This document shows, one piece after another, positions 61,963 through 64,000 of a stretch of 64,000 bases of DNA (within the stretch, counting starts at the first letter, position 1; each line of letters starts with the position of its first letter). Made by a program: the position numbers and the translations under genes. The DNA is from CAZFAP01 sp964516325 (lineage in GTDB: Bacteria > Auribacterota > JABMQX01). A model generated the notes under the pieces. The model saw only the letters and a program-made list of their open reading frames with translations, searched no databases and was not told the DNA's origin. The stretch spans positions 1 to 64,000 of the forward strand of contig CAZFAP010000002.1 in NCBI GenBank assembly GCA_964516325.1, read 5' to 3'.

Positions 61963-62739
61963 TCAACTCATCAGCAACCCTCCGCTGAGGCCGATGGATT
62001 GCCCCGTCATGTAGCTGGACTCCTCGCTGGCGAGAAAGAGGGCAAGCTCCGCGACGTCCTCGACGGTGCACAGCCGTTTCAACGGGACTCTCTCCGTGAC
62101 GTACTCCGCCACCTCTTCAGGGAGAATCCCCTTCTTCTTCGCGTAATCCTGTCTCATTTCCTCCCACATGCGAGTCGGAACGATGCCGGGGCAGATGGCG
62201 TTCACGCGGATTTGGCTTCGAGCGAACTCTCTCGCCAGGCTCTGGGTCAGACCGATTAGCCCGGCTTTCGATGCGCAATATGCCGCGTAGCAGTCCGTCC
62301 CCTCCTTTCCCGCCAGGGAACCAATATTGATGATTGTTCCCCCACCGTGAGCAAGCATGACCGGGACCGCCGCTTTGCACATCAAGAACGCGCCGGTCAG
62401 GTTCGTCTGCAGCGTTCGCTCCCAGACTTCCTCCGTCGTCTCCAAGAACGGGAGAATCTTTGATATCCCTGCGTTGTTGACGAGAATGTTGACGCTGCCG
62501 AAGGCGGCGACGGTTCGCTCGACGATTTCAGAGGCAGCTGACGATTCACCAACATCCCCCGGAACGAAAATCGCCTTCCCCCGAAGGTGCTCGATTTCCC
62601 TCACGGCGGCTGACGCGGCTTCTTCGCGGATGTCGTTGAGCGCCAACCGTGCCCCTTCCCGGGCAAATCTCTTGGCAATTGCCAGTCCGATTCCGCCTCC
62701 CGCGCCCGTGATAATCGCCGCTCTGTCTTTGAGCTTCAT
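61963..62739 (-). CDS. SDR family NAD(P)-dependent oxidoreductase
   Basis: 258-residue classical short-chain dehydrogenase. Cofactor motif TGAGGGIG (residues 11-18), NNAG (88-91), catalytic Ser141, Tyr154 and Lys158 (YxxxK) are all present. The Asp at the end of strand 2 (LALNDIREE) favours NAD over NADP. Such enzymes oxidise sugars, polyols or 3-hydroxyacyl chains; FabG-like sequences cannot be separated by inspection. It starts 36 bp after the exported amidohydrolase gene, so they may be cotranscribed. Confidence 0.9.
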   Translation of the reverse strand: MKLKDRAAIITGAGGGIGLAIAKRFAREGARLALNDIREEAASAAVREIEHLRGKAIFVPGDVGESSAASEIVERTVAAFGSVNILVNNAGISKILPFLETTEEVWERTLQTNLTGAFLMCKAAVPVMLAHGGGTIINIGSLAGKEGTDCYAAYCASKAGLIGLTQSLAREFARSQIRVNAICPGIVPTRMWEEMRQDYAKKKGILPEEVAEYVTERVPLKRLCTVEDVAELALFLASEESSYMTGQSIGLSGGLLMS

Positions 62740-62775
62740 ATCCCCAGCATCTCGGAGGGTCGTATCGTGCGTGTG

Positions 62776-63915
62776 TTACTTCTCCGCCCCGACAAGCACC
62801 GCTTTCGGGTCCACGCCGTACAGAAGCCTCATCGCGTTCTTGTAATAGACCTTCTCCAGCACCTCTTTTGGAAGGTAGATTCCGTAAATCATCCAGAAGC
62901 CCTGGAGGTGGTGGCTCGCCGAGCAGTCGAAATACTCGTCGTCCGTCTCGAGAAAACGGTAATTGACGCGGTAGGCGTCGCGCCACGGGGGCGTATCTGT
63001 GCCAAAGGTTATCCGATCCTGATACTTGATGAAGAAGCGGCGCGCCGTGTACGGCTGGCGGCCCAGTTCGCTGATGCGCGCATCAATATCGGCGTGCATA
63101 TTCGGGTAAGTGTCGAGCCATTTCCCGACGGCGCCGAGGTCCTCCGGGTTGTTCGCCATGTGGGCGCACATGAAAATCGTGTTTGGATGGCGGGCGATCA
63201 TCCGGTTGCGCTGCTCGAGAAGCTCGTTCCTCGACGGATAGCCGCCTCCGTAGAACAGCCAGTTGGGGTGAGCGTTCAGCTCGTGCCACCGCTCGTTAAA
63301 CCGGTCGAGCGGAGTGAAGAAGGCGGCAGGATCGCTCGTGTGAATAACGACGGGGCGTTTGTATTTCGCGCACGTCTCCCAGATCGGATCGAGGAGCGGG
63401 TCGTCTATTTTGAGGAGCGTTCCGTTCTTATGCTTGACCCAAAGCCCAAGGCTCTTGTGCATCTTCAGCCCCTTGGCGCCGATCTCGAACGCCTGAGCCA
63501 GGCTCTTCGCCTCCCTTTCGCTCCAACTTGGCTCGTCGAGTCCGTTCCAGTCAATCAGGGCGAACGTCAAAAAACGCCCCGGGTACGCATTGTCCCACTT
63601 GTCGAGACTTTTCCTTATCTCGTCGAGGTTGCTGCCGCCGTCGAGGTTCACGACGACACGCACTCCGGCAGCGTCCATCTCCTCCAGGCATCTTTTCACA
63701 TCGCGATACCCACCGAGATGATTATGCGCGTCAATGACCGGAAACGCCGGCTTCGTGATCTCGGTTACCTTCGTGACCAGCATCGCACGTGGCTGCCAGT
63801 CCTTCAGCTTCAACTCCCGAATGTCCTCCTGCGCCGCAAGTAGCGAGAAGGAGACGAACAGAAGCAACACGCTTGCACTGAATACCGCGTAGCCGGATGG
63901 GGATTTGTGTTTCAT
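62776..63915 (-). CDS. Exported amidohydrolase family protein (metal-dependent hydrolase)
   Basis: 379 residues; AGAGG precedes the ATG; signal AVFSASVLLLFVSFSLLAAQ. VIDAHNHLGG holds the first metal His pair, PVVIHTSDP the later His, FMCAHMANNPEDL another, and ITFGTDTPPW the catalytic Asp. This places it in the amidohydrolase-2 (ACMSD/gamma-resorcylate decarboxylase-like) branch. Family members here are often periplasmic enzymes in Planctomycetes of unknown substrate. It is upstream of the SDR gene in the same direction. Confidence 0.87.
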   Translation of the reverse strand: MKHKSPSGYAVFSASVLLLFVSFSLLAAQEDIRELKLKDWQPRAMLVTKVTEITKPAFPVIDAHNHLGGYRDVKRCLEEMDAAGVRVVVNLDGGSNLDEIRKSLDKWDNAYPGRFLTFALIDWNGLDEPSWSEREAKSLAQAFEIGAKGLKMHKSLGLWVKHKNGTLLKIDDPLLDPIWETCAKYKRPVVIHTSDPAAFFTPLDRFNERWHELNAHPNWLFYGGGYPSRNELLEQRNRMIARHPNTIFMCAHMANNPEDLGAVGKWLDTYPNMHADIDARISELGRQPYTARRFFIKYQDRITFGTDTPPWRDAYRVNYRFLETDDEYFDCSASHHLQGFWMIYGIYLPKEVLEKVYYKNAMRLLYGVDPKAVLVGAEK

Positions 63916-64000
63916 GGCTTGCCTCTCTTGTCCTTGTCGGTGAGTCAGAGTCTGGGGAACGTCACCTTTCTCGGAAGCAATGATAGCCGTCAGCCCGCCT

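Overview
The window is GC-rich bacterial chromosome, very probably from the PVC superphylum (Planctomycetota, Verrucomicrobiota, Lentisphaerota or a close uncultured relative). Pointers are a Minf_1886-type protein, a family largely restricted to Planctomycetes and Verrucomicrobia; a DUF1844 protein; a prepilin with the H-X9-DG motif; a DUF1080 (3-keto-disaccharide hydrolase) protein; and many Tat-exported Gfo/Idh/MocA oxidoreductases, sulfatases and secreted glycoside hydrolases. The phylum cannot be fixed from this sequence alone. There is one tRNA, no rRNA, no CRISPR array and no complete mobile element.

Region 1 (1-5.1 kb, + strand) starts with the 3' end of nagA and continues with a compact run: Minf_1886-like protein, DUF1844 protein, TPR plus HExxH peptidase, a double-CxxC protein, a flavodoxin-like protein and a RidA deaminase. 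Region 2 (5.2-16 kb) holds secreted proteins on the minus strand (a four-repeat protein, a DUF1080 protein, a beta-helix protein, and a large protein with six BsuPI-like domains), plus tRNA-Gly(CCC) and an H-X9-DG prepilin with a near-consensus promoter. Region 3 (16.8-21.4 kb) is a partial type IV pilus/type II secretion cluster: a 30-residue degenerate prepilin, a PilV-like pseudopilin, a GspE/PilB ATPase and a PilX-like protein. Region 4 (21.7-24.5 kb) has an ATP-type PEP carboxykinase, a small membrane protein and a dead IS1634-like transposase.

Region 5 (24.6-63.9 kb) is mostly secreted carbohydrate metabolism. It has seven Gfo/Idh/MocA oxidoreductases (five with Tat signals), a GH5-like enzyme, a DUF4038 apiosidase-like enzyme, a GH36 alpha-galactosidase, a GH2 enzyme, a barrel hydrolase, a Tat-exported sulfatase, a Tat-exported sugar-isomerase-like protein, two ceramidase-fold paralogues, a DegT aminotransferase, a DUF362-SMP30 fusion, an SDR and an exported amidohydrolase. 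No SusC/D pair, TonB receptor, sugar kinase or regulator was seen. The genes are mostly single or in short runs on alternating strands. A working model is oxidation-assisted glycoside cleavage outside the cytoplasm: Gfo/Idh/MocA enzymes folded with their NAD(P) are exported by Tat, make keto-sugars, and DUF1080-type enzymes and hydrolases split them. A four-gene run (DegT, Gfo, Tat-Gfo, ceramidase-fold) suggests a separate keto/amino-cyclitol or amino-sugar route.

A small HEPN/MNT toxin-antitoxin pair, preceded by a possible PD-(D/E)XK nuclease, lies at 44.8-46.2 kb. Intergenic DNA carries at least four sequence families of short repeats that share one design (2-3 direct units of about 8-10 bp, often followed by the inverted units), plus several perfect palindromes.
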